DNA from: Spartobacteria bacterium
Lineage (GTDB): Bacteria; Verrucomicrobiota; Verrucomicrobiia; Chthoniobacterales; UBA10450
Assembly: GCA_003167555.1 (NCBI GenBank)
Contig: PMSN01000021.1
Location: 1-64,000 of the forward strand
Length of the DNA stretch: 64,000 nucleotides
Direction of reading: 5' to 3'
Shown here: in pieces, positions 54,357 to 64,000 of the stretch
How positions within the stretch are numbered: the first letter of the stretch is position 1
Layout: every line of letters starts with the position of its first letter
Notes under the pieces: generated by a model
What the model was told of the DNA's origin: nothing
Database searches by the model: none
Seen by the model: the letters and a program-made list of their open reading frames with translations, nothing else
Position numbers and translations under genes: made by a program

Positions 54357-55382
54357 ATGCGCGCGGCTTGGAAAAAGATTCGCTACCGGCTCGAGTGGCT
54401 GGCGCTCAAATCCGTCACGAAACTCGTTCCGCTTTTGTCGCGCAAAGCTTGTTATCGGCTGGCCCTTTTCCTCGGCTCGCTCGGCGCCATCCTCGATCGC
54501 CGGGGCCGGCGCGTGGCGCTGAGTAATCTGCGCCTGGCTTTCGGCGAAGAGATTTCAAGCGAGCGCCGCGCGCAGATCGTGCGCGAATCCTATCAGCATT
54601 TTGCCCGCACCACGCTCGATTTCTTTTGGAGCCCGCGCCTGACGAGTCAAAATTTCTCGCGTTACGTTGAGTTCGAGAATCGCGCGGCCTGGAATGAGGA
54701 AGACACGCGTCCGGGCAAGCCGGTCGTGGTCGGTTGCTATCATTACAGCAACTTCGAATGGCTCAGCATTGTCTCGGCCTTCGCCGGTCTCGAAGGTGTC
54801 GTCATCGCGCAGCAATTCAAAAATCCACTGCTCGAGCCGATCTTCATGGAGCTGCGCCAGAGAAGCGGCCATCGCATTGCGCCGCGCGAAGGCGCAGTCA
54901 TGCATCTGTACCGGGCTCTGCGGCGCGGACAACGTTTCGCCCTCCTGGTCGATCTGACCATTCCGGCGCAGCAACCGACTGTGACGATTAATTGTTTCGG
55001 GCTGGAACGCTGCGTCACCTTCGCTCATGTGTGGCTGCACCAGCGCACGGGCGCGCCGCTGATCAACACCCATTGCGAGCCGCTGCCCGGCGGGCGTTAC
55101 CGGATTGTTTTTCATCCCAAGATCGAATTTCCCGCCGGCGCTTCCCTCCAGGAAATGGCGCAAGCTTGCTGGGACCAGTTCGAGCCCTTCGTGCGGAAAA
55201 ATCCCGGCCCCTGGCTCTGGATGTACAAGCATTGGCGTTATCGCCCGCTGGCGGCGGACCCGGCGGCGTATCTATTCTACGCGAATATTTCGGAAGAATT
55301 CGAGCGCCGTCTCGATGAACGCGCGCGCCATCTTCCGCCGATGACTGCGACGGTGACGCTGCCGCCGGGTACGCTCGTATGA
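54357..55382 (+). CDS. LpxL/HtrB-type lysophospholipid acyltransferase family protein
   Basis: 341 residues. An N-terminal amphipathic or membrane segment (WLALKSVTKLVPLLSRKACY) is followed by the acyltransferase motif VVVGCYHYSNFEWLSIVS, which is the HX4D/E catalytic pair of this family. GRYRIVFHPKIEFP and the late segment NPGPWLWMYKHWRYRP ('P..W.W.H.RW') are typical of lipid A late acyltransferases. It likely adds a secondary acyl chain to lipid A or another lipid. The substrate is not certain. Confidence 0.87.
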   Translation: MRAAWKKIRYRLEWLALKSVTKLVPLLSRKACYRLALFLGSLGAILDRRGRRVALSNLRLAFGEEISSERRAQIVRESYQHFARTTLDFFWSPRLTSQNFSRYVEFENRAAWNEEDTRPGKPVVVGCYHYSNFEWLSIVSAFAGLEGVVIAQQFKNPLLEPIFMELRQRSGHRIAPREGAVMHLYRALRRGQRFALLVDLTIPAQQPTVTINCFGLERCVTFAHVWLHQRTGAPLINTHCEPLPGGRYRIVFHPKIEFPAGASLQEMAQACWDQFEPFVRKNPGPWLWMYKHWRYRPLAADPAAYLFYANISEEFERRLDERARHLPPMTATVTLPPGTLV

Positions 55383-55533
55383 TGCAAGGCAAAGCGCGGT
55401 TCCGCATGGTGCTAGTTGCTGACTGACAAACCGGGGGAACGGAAGGTGGAGTCAGTCATGTTGACTGACCCCCGATCTGTCTCTTTCCTGCCCCATGTGA
55501 AGGTGTCCCTGTCGCGACGCCTCCTTGATCCGT

Positions 55534-56529
55534 TTACATCTTGACTAACTCAACGCGCCGATTCTTCGCGCGACCTTCCTCGGTTTCGTTCGTCGCGACC
55601 GGACTGGCGTAACTTACACCGAACGGAAAGAGGCGCTGCGGGGAAACGCGGTGGTGTGAGACGAGCTCTTGGACTACGGCGGCAGCTCTACGCTGCGAAA
55701 GATCACGATTAGACTCGAAAGTTCCGACGTTGTCGGTATGACCACCTACGAGAAGATTTAGTTTTGGATTGGCCGCGAGAAGTTTGGCGATCTCCGCCAG
55801 CGTGGGAGCCGATTCCGGTTTGAGTTCGGTCTTGTTTGTATCGAAGTAGATGCCGTAAAGAGTGATCTTACCGGAGCTCTCGATACTTCCGGCCATCTTC
55901 TCGGCGGAAACCGCGACCATCTTTTCTTCCATCGCCTTGCTCTCGATGATGTCCACCTGCACAGCGGTTTGTTTCTTCTCGACCTCGTGGCGTGTCGCGC
56001 CGTCTTCGAATTCTGCCGCATAGATCACCACATAAGTATTTTCGAGCTTGTAGGCCGCGTATCGCGCCTTGGTGTGGCTGTAGCCGAAAAGCTGTCCGTC
56101 GATATCCTCGTATTGCGGAACGCCCCCAAAATCGTAGCCCAGGCCTTCCGGGTTCGCTCCGCTAAAGAGCGTCTCTGCACCTTTGGCTTGCAGTTCGTTC
56201 TCGTAATTTTTTGCGACCTCCAGTGCGGAGCGTCCGATCGGCGCGAGATAAGTGATACGCGTGATCCGGCCCTCGACGATTTGCTCCTTTTCGATGCGTT
56301 TGCCGTGACTCGCGTCATCCGACGGGTTTAGCGCCTTCCCCAAGATGAGCTTGTATTCGTCATAAGCTTTCTCGCTGTAGGCGATAATCAACGAACCTTC
56401 ATAACGCTTCAAAAGCCGATGGTCGTGACCCGCGACATCTTGCGTGACCTTGTCGCCCGCCTGCAGAGAACAAATGGGAGCCAGAAGCAAGCAGAAGAAG
56501 TAGGAAAAGCATCTCATAGTTTGGGCCAT
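55534..56529 (-). CDS. DUF4892/OmpA-domain outer-membrane protein
   Basis: 331 residues: a signal peptide (MRCFSYFFCLLLAPICSLQA), a DUF4892-like middle part (LLKRYEGSLIIAYSEKAYDE, TYLAPIGRSALEVAKNYENE) and a C-terminal OmpA peptidoglycan-binding domain (LYGIYFDTNKTELKPESAPT, LLVGGHTDNVGTFESNRDLS, RRAAAVVQEL). It should link the outer membrane to peptidoglycan. Met at 56529 or 56517 is the likely start. Confidence 0.87.
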   Translation of the reverse strand: MAQTMRCFSYFFCLLLAPICSLQAGDKVTQDVAGHDHRLLKRYEGSLIIAYSEKAYDEYKLILGKALNPSDDASHGKRIEKEQIVEGRITRITYLAPIGRSALEVAKNYENELQAKGAETLFSGANPEGLGYDFGGVPQYEDIDGQLFGYSHTKARYAAYKLENTYVVIYAAEFEDGATRHEVEKKQTAVQVDIIESKAMEEKMVAVSAEKMAGSIESSGKITLYGIYFDTNKTELKPESAPTLAEIAKLLAANPKLNLLVGGHTDNVGTFESNRDLSQRRAAAVVQELVSHHRVSPQRLFPFGVSYASPVATNETEEGRAKNRRVELVKM

Positions 56530-56645
56530 CGAGTAAGAAACGTTTCTACGAGACTGATTGGACGTAAGAAACGCGCCGCGCCAGAAAACAAGGTTCATTG
56601 CGAAACAATGTGACCTGTCGGTAAAGCGCATCGGGGCCGAGCATA

Positions 56646-57086
56646 TCAAACACGGCGCTGAATCCTGGCGCTCCGCTTCTTCCCACGCGCTAGAGCGGAG
56701 GCTATCTCGCGGACAGCCATTTTAGACCACGTGCTCGAAACCTTCGCCCCGGGGTTGATTATCACCGTGTAACTCATGCGGCTAAGAGCCCTCATCAGGT
56801 CGCCTCCTTGCATCCGGGCACGCGAATGGCGGTGGTCGAATCGCTTCATCTCGATCCACATCAGTTCTGCTGAGGAAAAGATCGGGATGAACATCTCTTC
56901 TTCGTTTTCGCCGATCCAGAACGGAATCACATCGTTAAGTCCCGGCTCGAATGGATCGCCCAGCTCGGGGTGGTAATCGACCGGAAACCAAAACGTCTGA
57001 CACAGCAACGCGCGCAGATAGTCGACCTTAGAATCGTCGCGCAATGAAACCCGCATCCACTGCTCCACGTAATCGATCTGTTTCAT
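56646..57086 (-). CDS. SseB N-terminal-like protein
   Basis: 146 residues. The blocks LLCQTFWFPVDYHPELGDPF and PFWIGENEEEMFIPIFSSAE, then LMRALSRMSYTVIINPGAK resemble the SseB N-terminal domain found in enhanced serine sensitivity proteins. The role is unknown. It stands just upstream of the OmpA gene on the same strand, with about 115 bp between. Confidence 0.75.
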   Translation of the reverse strand: MKQIDYVEQWMRVSLRDDSKVDYLRALLCQTFWFPVDYHPELGDPFEPGLNDVIPFWIGENEEEMFIPIFSSAELMWIEMKRFDHRHSRARMQGGDLMRALSRMSYTVIINPGAKVSSTWSKMAVREIASALARGKKRSARIQRRV

Positions 57087-57339
57087 TCCGATGCTTCAGC
57101 GCGTCCTCCCTGAAGGATGTGTAATTGTCCGCGAGACGTGCGTCGTCGCGGCCTTGGCTGGCATAGCCAAACTACAAACGGAGTGTCCCGGGAGGGATGT
57201 TTTCAGCGGTCACATCGCTATCAAGAAAGCGTGACGAACGGAAGCAAAAAAACGGACAGCGTCGATGCGTCTAGTGCCGTTTGCCGAGATTCACAGAGTG
57301 GGGTTGCCCTGATTTGGCGGACAGTGGGGTTAGGATCGT

Positions 57340-57715
57340 TCAGTTTAGTTGGAATTCAAAGATGATGGGGCTGCGATAATCAAGACTGGAGTGCAGTCTG
57401 GTACGGTTATAAAAAGTTTCGATGTAGTTGAAGATGGCAGAGCGCGCCTCGGCGAAGGTGGCGAAGCGTTGGTGATAGACCACTTCGTATTTGAGGCTGC
57501 TCCAGAAGGATTCGATGAAGGCGTTATCGTAGCAATTGCCTTTGCGGCTCATGGAAGCGACGAGACCGTGATGGGCGAGGACCTGGCGGTAAGCCGTGCT
57601 GGCAAACTGGGCGCCTCGATCGGAGTGGACGATAAGAGTTCCTCTGGGACGACGTTGGCCGAGCGCCATGCGCAGGGCGGCGATCACGAGACGGGCATCA
57701 GAAGCGCTACAACTA
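57340..57715 (-). mobile_element. IS3-family transposase (OrfB) C-terminal remnant
   Basis: Only the last ~120 codons of an IS3-type DDE transposase survive. LIVHSDRGAQFASTAYRQVL carries the second catalytic Asp, RKGNCYDNAFIESFWSSLKY the Glu, and the end YIETFYNRTRLHSSLDYRSP is diagnostic. The first catalytic Asp and OrfA are missing, so it is dead. TGATTTGGCGGACAG-TGGGG near 57310 may be the outer IS end. Its inner side runs into the kinase gene. Confidence 0.88.
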
Positions 57716-58601
57716 ACGGCCAGAGCATTGGCGAGATCGCCGCGCTTTCGAGAAGCTTCGCAGCATTTTTGAAGTAAGCGCCAGTTATCAAGGATTCGAC
57801 CGGATGGATAGTGGCATCGAATGGCAAGAAGCCGGTTAGCATCTCCAGGTAAATCATTCCAAGCGAAAACAAATCCGATGCGATCGAGGACCGGTATCCG
57901 TCAATGAAGCGTTCCGGGGCCATATACCTGAGAGTGCCAATGTTGTTGAAGGTCTGTAGGGAAAGCTCCGACGCGGGGGGAAGCTTCGCGATCGAATTAA
58001 GTTGGCCTTGCTTAATCGAAGCAATCCCCCAATCGGAAAGCATAAAGCGATATCGGCGATCATCACCCTCTGCATACTGAAGCATCCGTCGAAGATCCGA
58101 CATATAGAGCACGTTCTCGGGCTTAAGGTCGAGGTGGACGACGCCCTCTTTATTGCGGGCGTAAATGAGACCCTCTACCAAGTCACACAGGATCATCGTT
58201 GCGTTTTCGACAGGCACCTTGCGCGCTGGCGCCAGCCTGTCGCGAAGAGAGCCCTCACACCAATTCATTGCTGCGACCCACCCATCTTTTCCCGCGTCCA
58301 ATATTTCATTTAATCCGACAACATTGGGATGCCGCAACCCGGCCCAGACGGTTAGCTCGCGCCGAAACAAAGCAATGTTCGCTTGTCCGATTCGTGCCGG
58401 CAGCACCGACTTCACGGCTACGCGCAGACCGTGCACATCGAGATCTGTTTGTGGTTGCCCGGCTTCAAGCTCTAACAGCAAGACAATTCCCATTCCTCCG
58501 TGCATAACTTTCCGCAGCCGGTACGGCGTTTCACCGATATGCACAGCCTCGCCGACGTCCAATTCTCCCAGAGAAGTCTTGCCGTGCCTGAAGAATCTCA
58601 C
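57684..58601 (-). pseudogene. Serine/threonine protein kinase truncated by an IS3 remnant
   Basis: 305 codons of a Hanks-type kinase. Gly loop: LRKVMHGGMGIVLLLELE. Lys of strand 3: RVAVKSVLP. Catalytic loop: GVVHLDLKPENVLYM, with HLD in place of HRD. DFG site: SDWGIA (DWG). Activation segment end: GTLRYMAPERF. Sub-domain IX: ASDLFSLGMIYLEMLTGFLP. The last ~13 codons come from the IS side, so the C-terminal lobe is cut short and no sensor domain remains. The core may still fold. The small upstream gene ends 6 bp before it. Confidence 0.82.
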
Positions 58602-58607
58602 GTGCGT

Positions 58608-58958
58608 CTATGGGGACGAAGCGCGTATTGGTGCTGCTGTCGCTGTCGGCTGCTTTGTTGACGGTAATAGCGTCTGCATCGCGTCCCGCGAGTGAGCGGA
58701 ACCGCACGTTGCAAGCTGGGCGACTCCAATACCTATTTTCATCCATCGCATCATCTGCTCGTGACGTTTTTGGCTTTGCTTGGTTGCGTCCGCTCTCGCT
58801 TTAGCGGCTTCAGCTTGATCTAGCTCGTCAAGTTGTTGTTTCGCGGCAATATGTTCCGCACAGTACTCAACTTTGGAATGCATTACTTCGATTAAACGAG
58901 CGCGCGAGTAGCTCTTGTATGCGTCCCGCCAACCATCTATTTCACGTTGATCAGCCAT
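58608..58958 (-). CDS. Small helical protein of unknown function, paired with the kinase
   Basis: 116 residues. A charged coiled-coil part (VEYCAEHIAAKQQLDELDQA, then AKARADATKQSQKRHEQMM) precedes one weak hydrophobic stretch (WMKIGIGVAQLATCG) and an Ala/Pro tail. I do not recognise it. Because it lies immediately before the kinase it could be a substrate or regulator, but that is a guess. Confidence 0.6.
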   Translation of the reverse strand: MADQREIDGWRDAYKSYSRARLIEVMHSKVEYCAEHIAAKQQLDELDQAEAAKARADATKQSQKRHEQMMRWMKIGIGVAQLATCGSAHSRDAMQTLLPSTKQPTATAAPIRASSP

Positions 58959-59121
58959 GAGTGCTCCGGCAGAGTTAAACTACGGTAGGAGGCGATAATG
59001 CGAGAACCACGTTGCGAACAGTGCTGAGATGATCAATCGCGTTCTAGTGCATGCAAATGTTCCTAGAAGTGCAGCGTTTCATTGCGAGAAGCGTTGCCCG
59101 TTAACGAGAAAAAGCGAGCGC

Positions 59122-60807
59122 TCAACCCAACTTGCTTTCAACGATCTGAGTGATTCTTTTGAATTCGGATTCGGATTCGGCGGTGATTTTCTGAACTTTT
59201 CCCTGGAGAGATGATTTCACCTTTTCATCTTTCAGGCCGGCCAGGTTAATGCGGACGTTCAGCGCGGCTCCGTCGATACAGGCGCGCAACGCGAGCAGGC
59301 CGACGCCAACATCTGAAATCGAGGCGGGGTTACCTTTGTCGGCCATTTCGGCGAGGAGTTCGTAGGATCGGAACGCGGTTTCCATGACTCGGAGCGGAAT
59401 CTCCGCCGCGTATTTGTTGGCCCGTTGGATCGCGGCGGAGCGGGCCGTCTTTTCTTCGGCCGACTCCTTGGGCAGGGCGAACGCGTCCATCACTTTGTTG
59501 AAGGCGGCGGTATCTTCATCGACCAGAAAGAGCAACTCATCCTTCAATTGCTGCGCCTTCACCGCCCAATCGCTGAAATATGGAAGCTTATCTTCCCAAC
59601 CTCGTTTTCCGGCGGAGAGATTGGCGACCATTCCGCCGAGCGAAACACCTAGCGCGCCCATCAATGCGGCGACGGACCCACCGCCCGGCGCCGGAGAATC
59701 GCTCAGAGTCTCGTTGCAGAACTGGCGCAGGTCCATTTTCACGAGCGATTTCTTGGCAGCGGATTCCATCTTGAACTCGATGATTCTCTCTTTCGGATCG
59801 AACGGTTTCAACTCACTTAATCCCATCGAGCGAACGGCGACATCAATGAGTTCCTCTTCCGACGCGCCTTCAGACCATTTCTGTTTGCGAAGAAAATATT
59901 TTCCAGCCTCCACTAGACATTTTTTCGGAAGCATACCCACGACTTCCGATCCGGTGACGCGAAGACCTCGTTTGTTGGCCGCTTCACTGCAGGCATCGAA
60001 CGCAGCGTGTAAGGGCGTTTCTTCAAGATTCGTGAGGTTCATGGAAACCTGCGCCATACCATACTCCTCGACATACCATCCGATGGCTTTCACGTGCTTC
60101 AACATTCCGGGAACACGGACCGGTTCTCCGTTCGCATCGAGCACTGGTTTCCCGTTAGGCATGCCATCCTCGGTTTTGACTCTGCCATTTTCCCTCACGT
60201 CGAAAGCAACTGACGCGGCGCGTCTCACTGCCCGCGTATTCAGGTTCACATTGTAAGCAACCAGGAATTCCCGCGCGCCAATCACGGTCGCGCCTGACTT
60301 CTCGTTGAAGACGGCAGGCCCAAAGTCCGGCTTCCAGGCGGCTTCCTTTATTTTCTCGAAGAAGCCTTCGTATTCTCCGGCGCGAATGATCGAAAGATTT
60401 GATCGAGACGGATCTTTCGCCGCCTTTTCGTAAAGATAGACTGGAATCTTCAGCTCATTGCCGACGCGCTGTCCCAACTGCTGGGCGCAGGCGATTGCTT
60501 CTTCCCAACTCACGTTGCTCACCGGAATAAATGGGCATACATCGGTCGCGCCCATGCGGGGATGCGCACCCTGCTGTTTGCGCATGTCGATCAGTTCAGC
60601 GGCTTTTTGAATCCCACGAAAGGCGGCCTCCACCGCGGCTTCCGGATTACCTGCAAAAGTTACCACTGTGCGATTCGTGCTCGCGCCGGGATCAACATTG
60701 AGCAGCGAGATTCCTTCGACCGATTCAATCGCGGCCGTGATCTGCCGAATGATCTCCAGATCGCGGCCCTCGGAAAAGTTCGGCACGCATTCGATGATTT
60801 TTTGCAT
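59122..60807 (-). CDS. ftcD: Glutamate formiminotransferase / formiminotetrahydrofolate cyclodeaminase
   Basis: A 561-residue two-domain enzyme as in animals. Residues 1-330 are formiminotransferase (MQKIIECVPNFSEGRDLEII, GAHPRMGATDVCPFIPVSNV). From about 355 to 561 is the cyclodeaminase (FCNETLSDSPAPGGGSVAAL, MGALGVSLGGMVANLSAGKR). It takes the formimino group from N-formimino-glutamate to folate and releases ammonia. Start 60807 is 6 bp after hutU. Upstream in-frame codons lie inside hutU and were rejected. Confidence 0.93.
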   Translation of the reverse strand: MQKIIECVPNFSEGRDLEIIRQITAAIESVEGISLLNVDPGASTNRTVVTFAGNPEAAVEAAFRGIQKAAELIDMRKQQGAHPRMGATDVCPFIPVSNVSWEEAIACAQQLGQRVGNELKIPVYLYEKAAKDPSRSNLSIIRAGEYEGFFEKIKEAAWKPDFGPAVFNEKSGATVIGAREFLVAYNVNLNTRAVRRAASVAFDVRENGRVKTEDGMPNGKPVLDANGEPVRVPGMLKHVKAIGWYVEEYGMAQVSMNLTNLEETPLHAAFDACSEAANKRGLRVTGSEVVGMLPKKCLVEAGKYFLRKQKWSEGASEEELIDVAVRSMGLSELKPFDPKERIIEFKMESAAKKSLVKMDLRQFCNETLSDSPAPGGGSVAALMGALGVSLGGMVANLSAGKRGWEDKLPYFSDWAVKAQQLKDELLFLVDEDTAAFNKVMDAFALPKESAEEKTARSAAIQRANKYAAEIPLRVMETAFRSYELLAEMADKGNPASISDVGVGLLALRACIDGAALNVRINLAGLKDEKVKSSLQGKVQKITAESESEFKRITQIVESKLG

Positions 60808-60812
60808 GCAGC

Positions 60813-62480
60813 TCAATCCCGCGCGCGGGGCTCCATGGGAATTTTGAGGTCGTGCGTTTCCGCAAAATCGATCGCGCGAGAATATCCGGCGTCCGCGTGC
60901 CGCAGAACGCCGATGCCGGGATCGCTCGTCAGAACGCGCTCGAGCCGTCGCTTCGCACTCTCTGTTCCATCGGCCACCACAACCATTCCGGCGTGCTGCG
61001 AGTAGCCGATACCGACGCCGCCACCGTTGTGAATCGAAATCCATGAGGCGCCGGCCGCTGTGTTGACGAGCGCGTTGAGCAACGCCCAATCTGCAATCGC
61101 GTCGCTGCCGTCGAGCATGCCTTCGGTTTCGCGAAAGGGCGAAGCGACCGAGCCGGTATCGAGATGATCGCGTCCGATGACGATGGGCGCTTTGATCTCG
61201 CCGCGCTTCACCAGATCGTTGATCGCCACGCCAAACTCCGCGCGTTCGCCAAACCCGAGCCAGCAGATTCGCGCCGGCAAGCCCTGGAACTGAATTCGTT
61301 CTTTCGCCAGCTTCATCCAGCGCGCCAGAGGTTCGTTCTTCGGAAAAAGTTCAAGAGCCAATCGATCGGTCCGGGCGATGTCCGCAGGATCTCCGCTCAA
61401 CGCGACCCACCGAAATGGACCTTTCCCCTCGCAGAAAAGCGGCCGGATGTATTCGGGGACGAAGCCGGGAATATCGAACGCGCTTTCGACGCCGGCTTTT
61501 TTCGCCTGGGTGCGAAGGTTGTTTCCGTAATCGAACGTGATCGCGCCTTTTTTTTGCAACGCGAGCATGGCCTCCACATGCGTGCCCATCGATCGCATTG
61601 AGCGTTCGACATACTCATCGGAATTGCTGGCGCGCAGCTTCAACGCCTCGGCGAGAGACATCCCGTTCGGGACATAACCGTTGAGCGCATCGTGCGCGCT
61701 GGTTTGATCGGTGAGGACATCGGGCACGACACCCCGCTTCACCATTTCCGGCAAGACATCGGCGCAGTTGCCAACCAAGCCGACGGAGAGCGCCTGACGT
61801 TTTTGGCGCGCTTCATCGATCAACTCCAGCGCCTGGTCGAGCGAGGTCGCGATTTTGTCGCAGTATCCGCTCTGCAATCGCTTCTCGATCCGGGCCGGGT
61901 CGACGTCGACGCCAAGGAAGAGCGCGCCGTTCATGGTCGCAGCCAGGGGCTGCGCTCCGCCCATTCCACCGAGGCCACCGGTGACAACAAATTTTCCCTC
62001 GAGCGTGCCGCCAAAATGTTTGCGGCCTGCTTCCGCGAACGTTTCGAAAGTCCCCTGCACGATGCCCTGGCTGCCGATGTAGATCCAGGAGCCCGCCGTC
62101 ATCTGCCCATACATCGTGAGCCCCAGGCGCTCGAGCCGATTGAACTCCGCGTAGTTCGACCAATGGCCGACGAGATTCGAATTCGCGATCAAGACGCGCG
62201 GCGCTTCGTCGTGCGTGCGGAAAACGCCAACGGGCTTGCCGGATTGAATGAGCAGCGTCTCGTCGTTTTCGAGATTGGTCAGCGATCGCACGATCGCATC
62301 GAACGCCTCCCAACTCCGCGCCGCCCGGCCGGTGCCGCCGTAGACGATGAGCTGGTCCGGATTCTCCGCCACTTCCGGATCGAGATTGTTCATCAACATC
62401 CGCAGTGCAGCTTCCTGCTGCCAGCCTTTGCACGTCCTCTCGCTGCCGCGAGCCGCGCGAATGGTTCGCTTCGCGCTCAT
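60813..62480 (-). CDS. hutU: Urocanate hydratase
   Basis: A 555-residue NAD-dependent lyase. The N terminus [20 protein letters not shown], the NAD loop [20 protein letters not shown] and the segment [20 protein letters not shown] are all diagnostic of HutU. The late [20 protein letters not shown], except that here 'ASW' precedes ISIHNGGG, also fits. It turns urocanate into imidazolone propionate. It overlaps hutH by 4 bp. The next step enzyme (hutI) is not in the window. Confidence 0.95.
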   Translation of the reverse strand: MSAKRTIRAARGSERTCKGWQQEAALRMLMNNLDPEVAENPDQLIVYGGTGRAARSWEAFDAIVRSLTNLENDETLLIQSGKPVGVFRTHDEAPRVLIANSNLVGHWSNYAEFNRLERLGLTMYGQMTAGSWIYIGSQGIVQGTFETFAEAGRKHFGGTLEGKFVVTGGLGGMGGAQPLAATMNGALFLGVDVDPARIEKRLQSGYCDKIATSLDQALELIDEARQKRQALSVGLVGNCADVLPEMVKRGVVPDVLTDQTSAHDALNGYVPNGMSLAEALKLRASNSDEYVERSMRSMGTHVEAMLALQKKGAITFDYGNNLRTQAKKAGVESAFDIPGFVPEYIRPLFCEGKGPFRWVALSGDPADIARTDRLALELFPKNEPLARWMKLAKERIQFQGLPARICWLGFGERAEFGVAINDLVKRGEIKAPIVIGRDHLDTGSVASPFRETEGMLDGSDAIADWALLNALVNTAAGASWISIHNGGGVGIGYSQHAGMVVVADGTESAKRRLERVLTSDPGIGVLRHADAGYSRAIDFAETHDLKIPMEPRARD

Positions 62481-63997
62481 ATTCTGTGCGTTGCGCTGTC
62501 GAACATGCCGCTGCGGATGGCGGTCGCCACGCGTTCGATGTCGGACGACAACGAGCGGTCCGCGTCCACCGCGGGAGAAATGGCGCGCACGGATTCATAA
62601 GCGCGCTCGACGCCGACGCCACCTTTCAACGGCCGCCGGAACTCGAGCCCTTCCGCCGCGGACAGCAGCTCGATCGCCAGCAAATGCTCCGCGTTCTCGA
62701 CGATCGTGCGCAGCTTCAGCGCGGCCGTCATTCCCATTGAAACGTGATCTTCTTTTCCGCCGGACGTTGGCAGGTTGTCGATGCTGGCGGGATGCGCGAG
62801 CACTTTGGCTTCGTTCAGCAACGCGACTGCGGCGACGTGCAGAATCATGAAACCGGAATGCGTGCCGGCGTGCGGGCTGAGAAAGGGCGGAAGACCCTCG
62901 CTCAAATCCGGATTGACCAGCCGATCCGTGCGCCGCTCACTGATGCTCATCAGATCCGTCAACGCGATCGCCGCGTAATCGAGCGCGAGGGCCAGCGGCG
63001 CGCCATGAAAATTTCCGCCCGAAAGAACGTCGCCCGTCTCGGCAAAGATAAGCGGATTATCCGTGGCCGAGCCGGACTCGATTTCCAGAACATCTTCGCA
63101 ATGGCCGAGTGCGCCGCGGACCGCGCCATGCACCTGCGGCATGCAGCGCAAACTGTAGGCATCCTGAACCCGCGGATCGCCGTTGAGATGGGACTGCCGG
63201 ATTTCGCTCTCGCGCAAAAGCTCGCAGAGATGCTCCGCCACCGCCAGCGCGCCCGGATGCGGACGCGCGCGATGAATGCGCGGGTCGAACGCCGTCGGTG
63301 TTCCTTTCAACGCTTCCAAACTCATGGCGCCGGCGACATCCGCGACGCGCGCGAGACGTTTCGCGCGGAGCAAAGCCAGGCCGCCGACGGCATGCATCGC
63401 CTGCGTTCCATTCAAGAGCGCGAGACCTTCCTTGGCTTCCAATATCGTCGGACGCAATCCGGCTTTGTTCAACGCCTCCAAACCCGGTAACCGGTCGCCG
63501 CGATAGAACGCTTCCCCTTCGCCGATCAAAACCAGCGCCAGATGGGCGAGCGGCGCCAGGTCTCCGCTCGCGCCGACCGAGCCCTTCTCCGGGATGACCG
63601 GATGCACCCCACAGTTCAGCAGTTCGCACAACAATTCGATCACTTCCAAACGAATGCCGCTCAGTCCGAGGGTGAGCACATTCGCGCGCAACAAGATCAT
63701 CGCGCGCACTTCCGCGATCGAGAGCGGTCGACCGATGCCGCAGGCGTGGCTGCGCACAAGATTCAATTGGAGCTGGCGCAGCTCACCCGCCGGAATGTGC
63801 ATCTCGGACAATTTGCCGAACCCCGTGCTGACTCCGTAGACGACGACGCCGCGGGCCACAATGTCCTCGATCACATTGCGCGAAGCCAGGATCCCCGCGT
63901 GTGCCGAGGGCGCGACCTGTACGGACACGTCTCCCAGCGCGACCTGCGCGATTTCGGAAAGTGACAATCGGCGGCCGGTCAACTGCATGGTCGGCAT
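62477..63997 (-). CDS. hutH: Histidine ammonia-lyase
   Basis: 506 residues. The MIO-forming Ala-Ser-Gly lies in [19 protein letters not shown], preceded by [20 protein letters not shown]. The C-terminal part matches (SADNP-type segment SATDNPLIF, then [20 protein letters not shown]). It deaminates histidine to urocanate, the first step of the pathway. The start ATG is 4 bp from the window edge, and a start three codons later (MQLTGRRL) is also possible. It is probably complete, since family N termini begin here. Confidence 0.93.
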   Translation of the reverse strand: MPTMQLTGRRLSLSEIAQVALGDVSVQVAPSAHAGILASRNVIEDIVARGVVVYGVSTGFGKLSEMHIPAGELRQLQLNLVRSHACGIGRPLSIAEVRAMILLRANVLTLGLSGIRLEVIELLCELLNCGVHPVIPEKGSVGASGDLAPLAHLALVLIGEGEAFYRGDRLPGLEALNKAGLRPTILEAKEGLALLNGTQAMHAVGGLALLRAKRLARVADVAGAMSLEALKGTPTAFDPRIHRARPHPGALAVAEHLCELLRESEIRQSHLNGDPRVQDAYSLRCMPQVHGAVRGALGHCEDVLEIESGSATDNPLIFAETGDVLSGGNFHGAPLALALDYAAIALTDLMSISERRTDRLVNPDLSEGLPPFLSPHAGTHSGFMILHVAAVALLNEAKVLAHPASIDNLPTSGGKEDHVSMGMTAALKLRTIVENAEHLLAIELLSAAEGLEFRRPLKGGVGVERAYESVRAISPAVDADRSLSSDIERVATAIRSGMFDSATHRI

Positions 63998-64000
63998 TTT

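Noticed and set aside
55451-55469. Hairpin GTCAGTC-ATGTT-GACTGAC as terminator after the acyltransferase gene
   Set aside because: A 7-bp stem with no T-run, and no second copy found. It is too weak to call.
57340-57715. Intact insertion sequence
   Set aside because: Only the transposase C terminus is present. OrfA, the first catalytic Asp and the second IS end are missing.

Overview
The window looks like a piece of a chromosome from a GC-rich, Gram-negative soil or freshwater bacterium, most likely Verrucomicrobiota (Chthoniobacterales-like). The reasons are the protein style of GyrA, GyrB and GlyS, a type II secretion set whose L/M/C-like subunits are hardly recognisable, a complete MoxR-Bat operon with DUF4381, and many intergenic palindromic repeats. 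The taxon is an inference. Almost everything is ordinary, densely packed housekeeping DNA with many ATGA or TGATG start/stop overlaps. The accessory content consists of small inserted modules.

Layout. 1-1000: a small secreted protein and a DUF1761-like membrane protein. 1132-8908: type II secretion (T2SS) genes in two convergent blocks, gspF-(secreted unknown)-gspG on + and gspH-I-J-K-L-M-(C-like) on -. 9045-14687: an FTR1-type iron permease, a PilT ATPase and a 1057-residue secreted beta-propeller (VPS10/BNR) protein. 14694-17381: DoxX, an NDP-sugar pyrophosphorylase, and psd-pssA for phosphatidylethanolamine synthesis. 17625-23267: gyrB, a complete RelB/RelE-type toxin-antitoxin pair, then gyrA, in one tight operon. 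23300-26405: a lipoprotein, an RF-like GGQ protein, an FMN reductase, tRNA-Leu(UAA) and an unknown membrane protein. 26555-29219: a DJ-1/PfpI protein, pgsA and der. 29287-37970: moxR - GIY-YIG insert - DUF58 - DUF4381 - batA - batB/C - batD - batE. 38105-42320: an unknown conserved protein and pilM-N-O-P. 42295-46560: an M42 peptidase, cstA, a repeat mosaic and a methyltransferase. 46511-53514: valS, a cell-wall amidase, murI, mmcQ/yjbR, DUF5519 and glyS. 53592-59000: OsmC, tRNA-Val(CAC), a LpxL-type acyltransferase, OmpA, SseB, an IS3 remnant and a truncated Ser/Thr kinase. 59122-63997: ftcD, hutU and hutH for histidine degradation.

The most interesting signals are insertions that sit inside operons without breaking them. 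(1) A GIY-YIG nuclease gene is bounded by 43-bp inverted repeats (41/43 identical). It lies between moxR and the DUF58 gene, appears to have taken over the old start site, and gives DUF58 a new RBS and start. A gene-less hairpin of the same repeat family lies just after batE. (2) A RelBE-type module is wedged between gyrB and gyrA, and the toxin stop overlaps the gyrA start (TAATG). (3) A 75-bp palindrome lies in frame inside gspK, and relatives of it supply TAG stop codons to neighbouring genes. (4) A heptamer array lies in the linker of Der.

No CRISPR array, rRNA, prophage or intact insertion sequence was seen.
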